NCBI RefSeq assembly: GCF_000788395.1
Contig: NZ_CP009888.1
Location: 1,756,001 to 1,820,000, forward strand
Origin: Pseudoalteromonas piratica
GTDB taxonomy: Bacteria > Pseudomonadota > Gammaproteobacteria > Enterobacterales > Alteromonadaceae
Length of the DNA: 64,000 nucleotides
Direction: 5' to 3'
Positions 34,342-42,452 of this stretch are shown piece after piece (positions within the stretch are counted from its first letter, which is position 1; every line of letters starts with the position of its first letter). A program made the position numbers and the translations under genes. The notes beneath the pieces were generated by a model. The model was not told the DNA's origin and did no database searches. It saw only the letters and a list, made by a program, of their open reading frames with translations.

Positions 34342-34824
34342 TTAACGAGCAGCGTGTTTCATTGTTCGTTCTTTTTCACGTGCCCAATCTTTTTCTTTGC
34401 TGTCAGCACGCTTATCATGAAGCTTTTTACCTTTAGCTAGGCAAAACTCTAATTTCACCCAACATTTCTTCCAATACATTGCCGTTGCAACAAGTGAGTA
34501 GCCTTCTCGTTCTACGGCACCAATTAAACGGTCAATTTCGCGCTTTTTCAGTAGTAATTTACGCGGACGCATTGGGTCGCATACAACATGTGAAGACGCT
34601 TGAAGTAAAGGTGTGATTTGGCTCGCGTGTAAATACGCCTCGCCATTTTTAACTTGGATAAATGTCTCGGTAATGTTTACTTTGCCGGCGCGAATACTCT
34701 TCACTTCCCAGCCTTGTAGTTCCATTCCAGCTTCAAATTTATCTTGCAACAAATATTCATGACGCGCTTTTTTATTTAACGCGATGGTGTTGCTTTGTGC
34801 TTTTGGTTTTTTGTGTTTTGCCAT
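34342..34824 (-). CDS. smpB: tmRNA-binding protein SmpB
   Basis: Cytoplasmic RNA-binding partner of tmRNA in trans-translation, which rescues stalled ribosomes. 160 residues, the family's usual length. [35 protein letters not shown] (about 17-51) is the OB-fold core, and the basic C-terminal tail [28 protein letters not shown] (about 132-160) is the part that enters the mRNA channel. It is divergent from ratA, the standard gammaproteobacterial arrangement. The tmRNA gene (ssrA) was not recognised nearby. Confidence 0.97.
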   Translation of the reverse strand: MAKHKKPKAQSNTIALNKKARHEYLLQDKFEAGMELQGWEVKSIRAGKVNITETFIQVKNGEAYLHASQITPLLQASSHVVCDPMRPRKLLLKKREIDRLIGAVEREGYSLVATAMYWKKCWVKLEFCLAKGKKLHDKRADSKEKDWAREKERTMKHAAR

Positions 34825-34890
34825 AATGGCGTCATTATACTTATCCGTTGTGGTTTTACACTCTTTTTTGACATTCTGAGACTTCTTTTT

Positions 34891-34918
34891 TTGTTTCTTG
34901 GCTAAACCTTGGTAGAAT
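34891..34918 (+). promoter_or_regulatory. Possible sigma-70 promoter of ratA-rnfH
   Basis: TAGAAT at 34913-34918 matches the -10 consensus at five of six bases, 25 bp before the ratA start. TTGTTT 16 bp upstream is a weak -35. Proposed from motif match only. Confidence 0.3.
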
Positions 34919-34943
34919 TCGCGATGTTAATTCTGGAGAGTAT

Positions 34944-35375
34944 ATGCCGCAAATTAGTCGATCTGCGCTTGTCATGTTTAGTGCGCAGCAAATGTATGAT
35001 TTAGTTAATGATGTTTCTAAGTACCCCGAGTTCTTACCAAACTGTTCTGGGGCGAAAATACATAATCACACTGCACATTGTATGTCTGCATCGGTTGAAA
35101 TCTCGAAAGCAGGTATGCGGAAATGGTTTTCCACAGAAAATACTTTAACCGACGGACAAGCAATTGAGATGAAATTACTTGATGGCCCTTTCAAAACACT
35201 CGCTGGTGGCTGGCGATTCACTCCGTTAGATGAAAAAGCCTGTAAAGTGAGTTTAGAGCTGGACTTTGAATTTACTAACAAGCTTGTCGAGTTGGCATTT
35301 GGCAAAGTGTTTAATGAAGTTGCAAATAATATGGTGAAAGCTTTCACTCAAAGAGCAAAACAGGTGTATCAATAA
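34944..35375 (+). CDS. ratA: RatA/PasT, START-domain (Coq10-like) protein
   Basis: 143-residue SRPBCC/START-domain protein. The family is called RatA or PasT: in E. coli it was reported to block 70S ribosome association and, separately, to support respiration as a Coq10-like ubiquinone chaperone. Motifs: MPQISRSALVMFSAQQMYDLVNDVSKYPEFLPNC (about 1-34), LDGPFKTLAGGWRFTPL and the C-terminal helix FGKVFNEVANNMVKAFTQRAK, all typical. GGAGAG precedes the ATG. It overlaps rnfH by 1 bp (TAATG). Confidence 0.94.
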   Translation: MPQISRSALVMFSAQQMYDLVNDVSKYPEFLPNCSGAKIHNHTAHCMSASVEISKAGMRKWFSTENTLTDGQAIEMKLLDGPFKTLAGGWRFTPLDEKACKVSLELDFEFTNKLVELAFGKVFNEVANNMVKAFTQRAKQVYQ

Positions 35376-35704
35376 TGAAAACAATTGATATTGTTTATGC
35401 ATTGCCAGACTCTGCCACAACCATTACATTCGAAACCAATGATGAGCTTAATGTTGAAGAAGTCATTCAACAATGTGGTATTTTGCAAAAGTGTCCGGAA
35501 ATTGACTTAGCATCAACCGCTGTTGGTATTTGGAATCGAACATGTAAGCTGAATCAAATGGTGAAGGATGGCGATCGTATCGAGATTTATCGTCCGCTGA
35601 TTGCTGACCCTAAAGAGGCGCGCAGACGTCGTGCTGAAAAAGCGAAAGATGAAGGTCGAGCAAATAAAATAACAGGTGGCCGCGCAGGGCGACGTCAGTC
35701 ATAA
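35375..35704 (+). CDS. rnfH: RnfH family protein (RatB, UPF0125)
   Basis: 109-residue beta-grasp (ubiquitin-like) protein of the RnfH/UPF0125 family, second gene of the ratAB pair. VGIWNRTCKLNQMVKDGDRIEIYRPLIADPKEARRRRAEKAK (about 49-90) is the family signature, followed by a basic tail ending GGRAGRRQS. Its biochemical role is not established. The ATG shares its first base with the ratA stop. A strong terminator follows at once. Confidence 0.93.
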   Translation: MKTIDIVYALPDSATTITFETNDELNVEEVIQQCGILQKCPEIDLASTAVGIWNRTCKLNQMVKDGDRIEIYRPLIADPKEARRRRAEKAKDEGRANKITGGRAGRRQS

Positions 35705-35732
35705 AAAAGTCATGCTGTTGCATGACTTTTTT
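35703..35732. terminator. Bidirectional terminator between rnfH and bamE
   Basis: AAAAAAGTCATGC / GCATGACTTTTTT, a 13-bp stem with loop TGTT, serving the convergent rnfH and bamE genes. Confidence 0.93.
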
Positions 35733-35743
35733 TAAATTTTTGC

Positions 35744-36091
35744 TTACTGATCGAGAGGTGTATTGAAGGTTTCCGGTGTTTCATAATCACCGCTAAGTGC
35801 TTTTAATTTATCACCATCGAATTCGACAATTAGCTCTTTTCGTACTTCGTTTTTTCTTCCTGCGTTGAAAAGGTAAAGGTAATACCAAGTACTCTCATCA
35901 AACGCATCTTTTGCAATTGGTTGACCAAGAACGTATAAAACTTGTTCCCGTGACATCTCTACTCGTAATTTATCAATGTCTGTTTGCTCTAAGAAATTTC
36001 CTTGCGGAATTGGCATTCTATAAAGCCAAGACGAACATCCAGAGGTGATAACTAATACAGCACAGAGAAAAATATACTTAAACCAATTCAT
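35744..36091 (-). CDS. bamE: Outer-membrane assembly lipoprotein BamE (SmpA/OmlA)
   Basis: Lipoprotein subunit of the BAM complex that inserts beta-barrel proteins into the outer membrane. 115 residues. The signal ends in a lipobox ITSGC (Cys19). MPIPQGNFLEQTDIDKLRVEMSREQVLYVLGQP (about 26-58) is the conserved BamE core, with the NFLE-type phosphatidylglycerol-binding segment, followed by WYYLYLFNAGRK. Location beside ratAB and smpB is the conserved gammaproteobacterial order. Confidence 0.95.
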   Translation of the reverse strand: MNWFKYIFLCAVLVITSGCSSWLYRMPIPQGNFLEQTDIDKLRVEMSREQVLYVLGQPIAKDAFDESTWYYLYLFNAGRKNEVRKELIVEFDGDKLKALSGDYETPETFNTPLDQ

Positions 36092-36202
36092 TGAATTCTT
36101 TAATCCTTACTACTAATCGCATCATGATACCTCTTGCTATCAGGTTATAAAAGTGTAAATTTGACTTAAATTAATCAATGAAGTTCCCAAATCGCTGTTT
36201 TT

Positions 36203-36529
36203 ATGTCAAAAGAAGTTCACTGCACGGCACCCCAATTGATAGAAACGCCTTGGTATCTTTATATTGTTGAAAATAAATATGGTCATTGGTACACGGGCAT
36301 TACGACTGACGTGGCTCGCCGCTTTGCGCAACACAATGCTGGTAAAGGAGCAAAAGCCTTAATCGGCAAGGGACCTTTAACACTTATTTTTCAGACTCTC
36401 GTTGGTACACGAAGTGAAGCCAGTCAATTAGAGTATCGCGTGAAAAAGCTAACTAAGCAGCAAAAGATTAATTGGGTAAAGAGCGGCTTAGAAGGTGCGG
36501 ATTTGCATCCAATGTTGAAATCACTTTAG
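36203..36529 (+). CDS. GIY-YIG nuclease-like protein (UPF0213/YhbQ type)
   Basis: 108-residue single-domain GIY-YIG protein. [37 protein letters not shown] (about 17-53) shows the two signature tyrosines, the catalytic Arg and the His/Asn of UPF0213 proteins; [20 protein letters not shown] carries the metal-binding Glu. Family members have shown weak DNA nuclease activity; the cellular role is unknown. Its last 62 bp overlap the 3' end of the convergent M28 peptidase gene. Confidence 0.9.
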   Translation: MSKEVHCTAPQLIETPWYLYIVENKYGHWYTGITTDVARRFAQHNAGKGAKALIGKGPLTLIFQTLVGTRSEASQLEYRVKKLTKQQKINWVKSGLEGADLHPMLKSL

Positions 36530-37388
36530 CAATATTTCTTAAATTAGCATCAAAAAATGAGTGATCTAAATTTTCATAGGTGTCTTGCACTGTATGGTAA
36601 TTATCATGTTCACCAACACCAAAGTACATAATCGGAATTTTCTTTTGGTAAAACACGCGATGATCTCCCGCATCAATAATACGGCGGCGTTGGTTTTTCA
36701 CTGAGCTATTATAAAATCCATTTCCTTTGGTAAATTTTATACGACTATTTTGGTGCCAGTTTGCGTCTCTTAGAGAGTCAACAAGTGCCATCGAAGGTGT
36801 ATTATAAAGCGCGAACAAACGCTTTCGTTTACTTACGCCTAACATGTCTAAATTGATATTGATTAACACTTTGTTAAGCGAAACGGGGGGATTTTGAATA
36901 AACGCACGTGCACCGAAAAGTCCTGCTTCTTCCGCATCGGTTGCGAGAAATATGTAATTAAGTTGTCTGTTGGGGCTTTTAGTTATTAACTCTGCGAGTG
37001 TTAACAACGCTGATACTCCCGAGGCATTATCATCAGCACCATTGTAAATACGACTTCCTTTGCTGCCTAAGTGATCATAATGGGCGGTTATCACAACGAA
37101 TGGCTGCTCAGGATTAATAGGGGTCGATGCCAACACATTGTGACCAATGCCATTGCTAAAAAAGCCACTTTTGTATTCAAATGACGAAATAAAGTGTTCG
37201 CTGAAGGGTAACAATCCTGTGTGTTCGAATTGCTGGGCAATGTAGTTAGCCGCAATAGTGGCGTGCTGAGTTGCTGTTTTCCTGCCGTAAAGTTTGTCAT
37301 GGCTTAAAAACACCAGATGGGAATGTGCCGTAAGTTGTGACTTTGGGGTGAGCGAAAGTGTTAACGCGATTAAAGCGATGTTTATCAT
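36468..37388 (-). CDS. M28 family zinc aminopeptidase
   Basis: Zinc peptidase of 306 residues with a cleavable or anchoring N-terminal hydrophobic segment ([11 protein letters not shown]), so probably periplasmic. The two-zinc site is complete: His103 and Asp105 region (TAHYDHLG), Asp119 (GADDNASG), Glu153/Glu154 (DAEEAG), Asp181 (NLDMLG) and a C-terminal His in [11 protein letters not shown] (about 260). The ATG overlaps the stop of the upstream TPR lipoprotein gene (ATGA), indicating translational coupling. Its 3' end overlaps the GIY-YIG gene by 62 bp on the other strand. Substrates are unknown; peptide trimming is the family function. Confidence 0.9.
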   Translation of the reverse strand: MINIALIALTLSLTPKSQLTAHSHLVFLSHDKLYGRKTATQHATIAANYIAQQFEHTGLLPFSEHFISSFEYKSGFFSNGIGHNVLASTPINPEQPFVVITAHYDHLGSKGSRIYNGADDNASGVSALLTLAELITKSPNRQLNYIFLATDAEEAGLFGARAFIQNPPVSLNKVLININLDMLGVSKRKRLFALYNTPSMALVDSLRDANWHQNSRIKFTKGNGFYNSSVKNQRRRIIDAGDHRVFYQKKIPIMYFGVGEHDNYHTVQDTYENLDHSFFDANLRNIAKVISTLDANPHLLSRSLPN

Positions 37389-38545
37389 TGCACTAATTGC
37401 GCACTGAGTGACATGATTTTACCGCGGTAACGCTGTTTTTCACTATCAAAATAAGCATGTTTTTCTGCTTCTTCTAACTCACTTAGCGCCCCACTAATAT
37501 CGCCGATATAAAAATAGGCTTTAGCAAGGCCAAAATGACTTTCATGCAGCGTACGATCTAGTCGAATTGATTTTTTAAATAGTTTAATCGCCCGTTCAAA
37601 GTCCTTTTGATAGAGCGCTTCATTCCCTTTGGCAATGGCATAATAAGGGTTTTGACTGCGTTTGTGCTCAAGTGCAGTACGAATCGCAGCCGCCTTTGAT
37701 TCTCTGCCAGTTAAGTCATAAAGGCGTGCCAAATTTCCTTTGGCAGTATTATTGTTATTATCTAATAACAAGGCGTGGTTGTAGGCCAACTCTGCCTGTT
37801 CTAATTGGTTATTAATGCGATACAGAACGCCAAGGTTTCCAAAACTAGAGCTGTATTGTGGCGCACTTTCAATTGCTGCACTGAAATAAGAATAGGCAAG
37901 ATCGTATTCACGGTTGATCATTGCTGCAGCACCTTTATTGTTGTAAAACATCGCGAGAATAACGTCTTCACTAATTATCTGGGTGCGGAACTTTTGTCTA
38001 AAACTACTTGGATTAAAATCAACGATTAAGTCTCCAACTGTGTCGTAGACAGTGGAAGTGAGCGCAACATTACTCGCACTTGGTCGCTTAAGGCGTAAAT
38101 TTACGTGCCCCGTTAATAAACTATAACCATTTTCACTTGCCCAATACTCAGGAATAAATACCTGTTGAAAACGAGACTCGAGGCCAAAATGTTTTGCCAT
38201 ACTGTGCGCCATAATTGACAGCGATAAACAGTTTGCATCTTTACTATTGAATGTTTCTTCAGCAGTAAGGGTTGCACCGGTGAGGTAGTTTAAACTTTGG
38301 TTTTCCGGAGCAAAAATATATTTTATTAAGGATCGTGTTGTCAGGCGTTTATCTAAAGAGCGAGATATTTCTGCTTCCATTTTGGCAATCGAGTTTTCGG
38401 ATAAGGCAAAGACATCGTTTTTTGATTCAATGGTAACAGGAGTAAAGGAGTGGTCAGTCAGCAGCTGAGCGGGAGGTTTTACTGTATCTGGTGTAGAGTT
38501 ACACCCAGCTAAACAAATTATTACCAAGCAAAAGAAGACACGCAT
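37385..38545 (-). CDS. Transglutaminase-like/TPR lipoprotein
   Basis: Predicted lipoprotein of 386 residues (lipobox CLAGC, Cys15). The N-terminal half resembles a bacterial transglutaminase-like cysteine-protease fold: Cys106 in SKDANCLSLSIMAH, His147 in TGHVNL and an Asp in LIVDFNPSSF (about 174) form a plausible Cys-His-Asp triad. The C-terminal half has TPR repeats, e.g. SSSFGNLGVLYRINNQLEQAELAYNHALLLD and NPYYAIAKGNEALYQKDFERAIKLFKKSIRLD. Translationally coupled to the M28 peptidase, which suggests a joint periplasmic peptide or protein-processing job. Whether the triad is active is not known. Confidence 0.8.
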   Translation of the reverse strand: MRVFFCLVIICLAGCNSTPDTVKPPAQLLTDHSFTPVTIESKNDVFALSENSIAKMEAEISRSLDKRLTTRSLIKYIFAPENQSLNYLTGATLTAEETFNSKDANCLSLSIMAHSMAKHFGLESRFQQVFIPEYWASENGYSLLTGHVNLRLKRPSASNVALTSTVYDTVGDLIVDFNPSSFRQKFRTQIISEDVILAMFYNNKGAAAMINREYDLAYSYFSAAIESAPQYSSSFGNLGVLYRINNQLEQAELAYNHALLLDNNNNTAKGNLARLYDLTGRESKAAAIRTALEHKRSQNPYYAIAKGNEALYQKDFERAIKLFKKSIRLDRTLHESHFGLAKAYFYIGDISGALSELEEAEKHAYFDSEKQRYRGKIMSLSAQLVQ

Positions 38546-38625
38546 AGGACCTCCAAAACCACTAACCTATTGATTAAAGATAGTAAAGTTTTGCACTCTT
38601 TGCTTGGTAAAATTGTTACAGTTTA

Positions 38626-39525
38626 TTACTTAAACAATGCTTCGAGCTGTGGCTGTGATGGGGCAAACCAATAGGCGCTATTAACAGCTTTTGAGAAATC
38701 AATTAATTTGTCATAAATACCATCATCGGTTAGACCAAACATACGCTCAAGTTGAATTTGAAAGCGTTGTTGTTCACAGGCAAACCCTAAAAAGTAAAGC
38801 CCTTTTTCGTTGGCGTTACCAAATGGCACACTACGGCGATAGAGTTTCATCGCAACATTATCTACTTTGACATCTGTACGGCTCACATGTGAGTTTTCAG
38901 GCATATCATCACCTTCTAACTCGATGGAATCAGGTTTAGTACGGCCAATTACTTTCTCTTGCATTTGCGTTGGCATTTTTGCGAATTCACTTAAGTCATG
39001 AACCCATTTTTGGGTTAAAACAAAACTGCCGCCAGCATGTGAGTGTGTGCTTGGCAAAAGCGCAGCTTCCGCTTTTGCTGCTAAATCTTTAGGGTTAGCA
39101 CTGCCATCAACGAATCCAGTGAGATCTCGATTGTCTTTGTAGCGGAACCCAGGGCACTCAAGGGCTAATATCGCAACCTCAGCAAGCTGGATTTGACACT
39201 GTTGCATCGCATCAAACACATTATCTACCTCATTATCATATAACCAAATAAGTAGATCATGTTGGGTAGCTGGTGCAGTATGACCAAACGGGCCCGAGAG
39301 GGTAGCAAAATCGTCAAAGGTGAGTGAATCAGCTTTACTATCTAGGTGCTGCCAAAGACGTTTACCAAATGCAACAACATAACTGCAGTCAATGGTTTGA
39401 GTGATGGTTTTAAGCGCGTCGGTTAATTGGGATAGCGTATCAGCATCGCGGTTTGTAATGACATACTCTAAGAAATAGCTGTGTCGATTAGTTTCATTAA
39501 AAATGCCTGGCTGCGCATGTTCCAT
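38626..39525 (-). CDS. Dyp-type heme peroxidase
   Basis: Dye-decolorising peroxidase of the YfeX-like class, 299 residues, cytoplasmic (no signal peptide). The family motif GXXDG is GFVDGSANP (about 151-159, with the catalytic Asp), and the heme-ligating His lies in ENSHVSRTDVKV (about 211-222). RRSVPFGN and GLYFLGFACEQQRFQIQLERMFG match the C-terminal half of the family. AAGGGG precedes the ATG. Physiological substrate unknown. A MITE ends 37 bp upstream of its start, so its promoter is at least partly supplied by, or displaced by, that insertion. Confidence 0.93.
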   Translation of the reverse strand: MEHAQPGIFNETNRHSYFLEYVITNRDADTLSQLTDALKTITQTIDCSYVVAFGKRLWQHLDSKADSLTFDDFATLSGPFGHTAPATQHDLLIWLYDNEVDNVFDAMQQCQIQLAEVAILALECPGFRYKDNRDLTGFVDGSANPKDLAAKAEAALLPSTHSHAGGSFVLTQKWVHDLSEFAKMPTQMQEKVIGRTKPDSIELEGDDMPENSHVSRTDVKVDNVAMKLYRRSVPFGNANEKGLYFLGFACEQQRFQIQLERMFGLTDDGIYDKLIDFSKAVNSAYWFAPSQPQLEALFK

Positions 39526-39562
39526 ATCTAATACCCCTTATTTTGTTTTGGCTACATTAACC

Positions 39563-39784
39563 TAGGGTCTGTTGATCTTTCAAGTTCGTTTTTGCAGCAG
39601 TTTGACTAGTTTTTTTGAGCGCACTTTTCTCATTGTTGCCTACATGGGTGTAGGTAAGGGGCGTTAGCAGGACGCGGAAGCTTTGCTCGATATTCGCTTA
39701 GATTGCTAGGCCACACATCAAGCGACGCGATAAAAGCACGCTCAAAGAGAACAAAAAGAGAACAGCAAAGATCAATAGACCCTA
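39563..39784. mobile_element. 218-bp MITE with 16-bp inverted ends and TA flanks
   Basis: The segment 39565-39782 starts with GGGTCTGTTGATCTTT and ends with AAAGATCAATAGACCC, which are inverted copies with one mismatch. Each end abuts a TA dinucleotide (39563-39564 and 39783-39784), as left by Tc1/mariner-IS630-type transposition. Inside are no ORF, a CCTACA/TGTAGG hairpin (39639-39654) and sub-terminal partial complementarity (TTTGAGCG... against ...CGCTCAAA). It accounts for nearly all the 312-bp gap between ilvC and the Dyp peroxidase. A parent transposase is not in this window. Confidence 0.75.
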
Positions 39785-39794
39785 AAACCAAGAC

Positions 39795-39818
39795 AAAAAA
39801 AAGCCCGCTTAGGCGGGC
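39795..39818 (-). terminator. Rho-independent terminator after ilvC
   Basis: GCCCGC / GCGGGC stem (39803-39808 and 39813-39818, loop TTAG) followed by eight T in the minus direction. The MITE ends only 10 bp beyond it. Confidence 0.9.
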
Positions 39819-39837
39819 AGTTTACTCAGGGTTTATC

Positions 39838-41313
39838 TTAAACTATTGGCTTCATAGCTGACATATAACCACGCAGCGTTTCACCAATGACTTCAACTGG
39901 GTGAGTGCGAAGTGCTTTATTCACCTCAATTAAACGCGCGTTATCAACACGGTTATCCTCAGTTGCTAGACCTTTACCGATAACATCAGTGTTTACAGTA
40001 CCCATAAAGTCTTTCAATAATGGTAAACATGCATGGTTGTACAAGTAACAACCGTATTCTGCCGTATCTGAGATTGTTGCGTTCATCTCATACAACTTCT
40101 TACGCGCAATTGTATTTGCGATTAACGGCGTTTCATGCAGTGATTCATAGTATGCAGATTCTTCTTTAATACCTGCCGCTGTCATGGTTTCAAAAGCAAG
40201 TTCTACCCCAGCCTTAACCATAGCAACCATTAGAATGCCTTTATCGAAGAACTCCTGTTCAGTGATTTCGTCACTGGTGTTTACTTGTTGTTCAAAGGCG
40301 GTTTCGCCTGTTTCTTTACGCCAACCTAATAGCTTTGCGTCATCTTCAGCCCAATCCGCCATCATACCTGACGAGAATTCACCACTCATGATGTCGTCCA
40401 TGTGCTTGTTATAAAGTGGACGCATAATCACTTTTAGCTCTTCAGATAAATCAAACGCTTTAATTTTTGCAGGGTTTGATAAACGGTCTAGCATGTTGGT
40501 TACACCACCATACTTAAGTGCTTCTGTGATTACTTCCCAGCCATACTGAAGTAGTTTTGACGCATATGCCGCATCGATACCTTGCTCAACCATTTTGTCA
40601 AAGCACAGTAGAGAGCCAGTTTGTAGCATGCCACAAAGAATAGTTTGCTCACCCATAAGGTCTGATTTTACTTCTGCAACAAAAGAAGAAAGTAACACGC
40701 CAGCACGATGACCACCGGTGCCTGCCGCATATGCCTTAGCTTGTGCAAGGCCTTTGCCTTCAGGATCGTTTTCTGGATGAACAGCGATAAGTGTCGGAAC
40801 ACCAAAGCCACGCTTGTATTCTTCACGAACTTCAGTACCAGGGCACTTAGGAGCAACCATGATAACGGTAATGTCTTCACGAACTTGCATGCCTTCTTCA
40901 ACAATATTAAAACCGTGTGAGTAAGCAAGCGTTGCACCTTGTTTCATTAGTGGCATAACCGCTTTAACTACGCTGGTGTGTTGCTTATCTGGTGTTAAGT
41001 TAAGTACTAAATCGGCATCTGGGATAAGTTCTTCGTATGTACCTACAACAAAGCCATTGTCTGTTGCGTTGATATAAGATTGACGTTTTTCAGCAATTGC
41101 TGACTCGCGTAATGCGTAAGATACATCTAAACCTGAATCACGTAAGTTTAAGCCTTGGTTAAGGCCTTGTGCGCCACAGCCCACTACAACTAGTTTTTTA
41201 CCGACTAACGCATCAACCCCATCGTTAAACTCTGATGGATCCATAAATTCACATTGCGCTAACTGTGCAAGCTGCTCGCGTAACGGTAAGCCGTTAAAAT
41301 AATTCGTTGCCAT
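39838..41313 (-). CDS. ilvC: Ketol-acid reductoisomerase (class II, long form)
   Basis: NADPH- and Mg-dependent enzyme of branched-chain amino-acid synthesis (EC 1.1.1.86). 491 residues, identical in length to the E. coli class II enzyme, with a duplicated C-terminal knotted domain. The Rossmann motif is [23 protein letters not shown] (about 37-59), followed by SYALRESA, where the Arg/Ser residues bind NADPH phosphate. [31 protein letters not shown] (about 153-183) is the substrate-binding segment. AGGA lies ahead of the ATG. It is divergent from ilvY, as in E. coli, so IlvY activation by acetolactate/acetohydroxybutyrate is likely. Confidence 0.97.
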   Translation of the reverse strand: MATNYFNGLPLREQLAQLAQCEFMDPSEFNDGVDALVGKKLVVVGCGAQGLNQGLNLRDSGLDVSYALRESAIAEKRQSYINATDNGFVVGTYEELIPDADLVLNLTPDKQHTSVVKAVMPLMKQGATLAYSHGFNIVEEGMQVREDITVIMVAPKCPGTEVREEYKRGFGVPTLIAVHPENDPEGKGLAQAKAYAAGTGGHRAGVLLSSFVAEVKSDLMGEQTILCGMLQTGSLLCFDKMVEQGIDAAYASKLLQYGWEVITEALKYGGVTNMLDRLSNPAKIKAFDLSEELKVIMRPLYNKHMDDIMSGEFSSGMMADWAEDDAKLLGWRKETGETAFEQQVNTSDEITEQEFFDKGILMVAMVKAGVELAFETMTAAGIKEESAYYESLHETPLIANTIARKKLYEMNATISDTAEYGCYLYNHACLPLLKDFMGTVNTDVIGKGLATEDNRVDNARLIEVNKALRTHPVEVIGETLRGYMSAMKPIV

Positions 41314-41441
41314 GTCTAATTCCTAATAATCAATTGTGCGCTGCGTTTTGCAGCATTGAATTAACCTTAAAAGAATTTATTAATTGCGTAAAATGATATA
41401 TTTGAATTATTGTATTACAAAAAATGAAATAAAGGGTTGAT

Positions 41442-42332
41442 GTGGATATAAAACGCCTGCAATTGTTCTTGTTATTGGCTGAGCAACTTCATTTTGCAAA
41501 AGCGAGTGAGCTTGCCAATGTCAGTGCACCAACTTTAAGCCGCAATATTAAACAGTTAGAAGATGAAGTCGGGGCAATCCTTTTTAATCGCAATAAACGC
41601 AGTGTCTCCTTAACTAAACAAGGAGAATCTTTTTTACGTTATGCGCGCACAACGGTCACTGAGTGGCAAATGTTTCGTTCTTCTTTAAACGAAGCGGGTG
41701 AAGCCTTATCAGGTGAAGTGCAACTGTTTAGTTCCGTTACGGCCACCTATAGTTTTTTATATGACTTACTGAAAAAGGTGAGGTTGGCTCACCCTCATAT
41801 AGAAGTGAAGTTAAATACAGGGGATCCCGCCCTTGCTATCGAACGCGTTATGAAAGGGTTTGAAGATATGGCCATTGCGGCAAGACCTGATAAATTACAC
41901 GAAAGTTTGGCTTTTTATTCACTCGGGTCCTCACCACTTGTGTTTATTGCGCCCAATGATGATGGGCCTTTAGGCTCAATGATCAATGATGCAATCAATG
42001 CTCGTGCAGATATACCTTGGCAAAAATTACCGTTTATCGTGCCTGATCAGGGGCTTAGTCGGAAGCGTTTAGCAGATTGGTGGCATAAAAATGGCATTAA
42101 TCCACTGATTTATTCTAAAGTTGCTGGCAACGAGGCGGCTGTTTCGATGGTAAGTTTAGGATTTGGTGTGGCACTTATTCCGAAAGTTGTTGTCGATAAT
42201 AGTCCAATTAAAGATAAAGTACAGATTTTGGCAATGCCCGATCCTGTGCCAGCTTTTGATGTTGGCTTAGTTACAAAAAAAGCACATTTACAGCAGCCAA
42301 TCATGAATGCTATATGGCAATTGCTTAAGTAG
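41442..42332 (+). CDS. ilvY: LysR-type activator of ilvC, IlvY
   Basis: LysR-family regulator of 296 residues: HTH at the N-terminus (LHFAKASELANVSAPTLSRNIKQLEDEVGAILFNRNKRSVSLTKQG, about 16-61) and an inducer-binding domain (about 90-290). Start is GTG at 41442 with AAGGG 7 bp upstream; the nearby ATG is out of frame. Divergent orientation to ilvC across a 128-bp gap, with no other target nearby, is the conserved IlvY arrangement. I could not pick out the operator pair with confidence in that gap. Confidence 0.92.
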   Translation: MDIKRLQLFLLLAEQLHFAKASELANVSAPTLSRNIKQLEDEVGAILFNRNKRSVSLTKQGESFLRYARTTVTEWQMFRSSLNEAGEALSGEVQLFSSVTATYSFLYDLLKKVRLAHPHIEVKLNTGDPALAIERVMKGFEDMAIAARPDKLHESLAFYSLGSSPLVFIAPNDDGPLGSMINDAINARADIPWQKLPFIVPDQGLSRKRLADWWHKNGINPLIYSKVAGNEAAVSMVSLGFGVALIPKVVVDNSPIKDKVQILAMPDPVPAFDVGLVTKKAHLQQPIMNAIWQLLK

Positions 42333-42365
42333 CTAGGAATAAAGTACTATAAGTTGACTAGATTT

Positions 42366-42412
42366 TGTCAGGACGTGTAAGTAATTGTAATTTTTGTTGC
42401 AGGATTTACATG
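42366..42412. promoter_or_regulatory. Phased TGTA repeats / RstA-box-like site upstream of cassette 1
   Basis: TGTC at 42366, TGTA at 42376 and TGTA at 42386 repeat every 10 bp. Read on the minus strand, 42376-42389 is TACAATTACTTACA, matching the E. coli RstA box TACATNTNGTTACA at ten of twelve defined positions. TTTACATG at 42405-42412 also occurs, in the same orientation to the gene, upstream of cassette 2. The consensus is from memory of published E. coli work; function here is inferred. Confidence 0.4.
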
Positions 42413-42452
42413 ACTTGGTAAAGTGCGCGTGTTTTCTCGGAGATAGGTAATA

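Noticed and set aside
34342..34943. Looked for a tmRNA gene next to smpB
   Set aside because: No sequence resembling the tmRNA ends or tag frame was seen in the flanking gaps.
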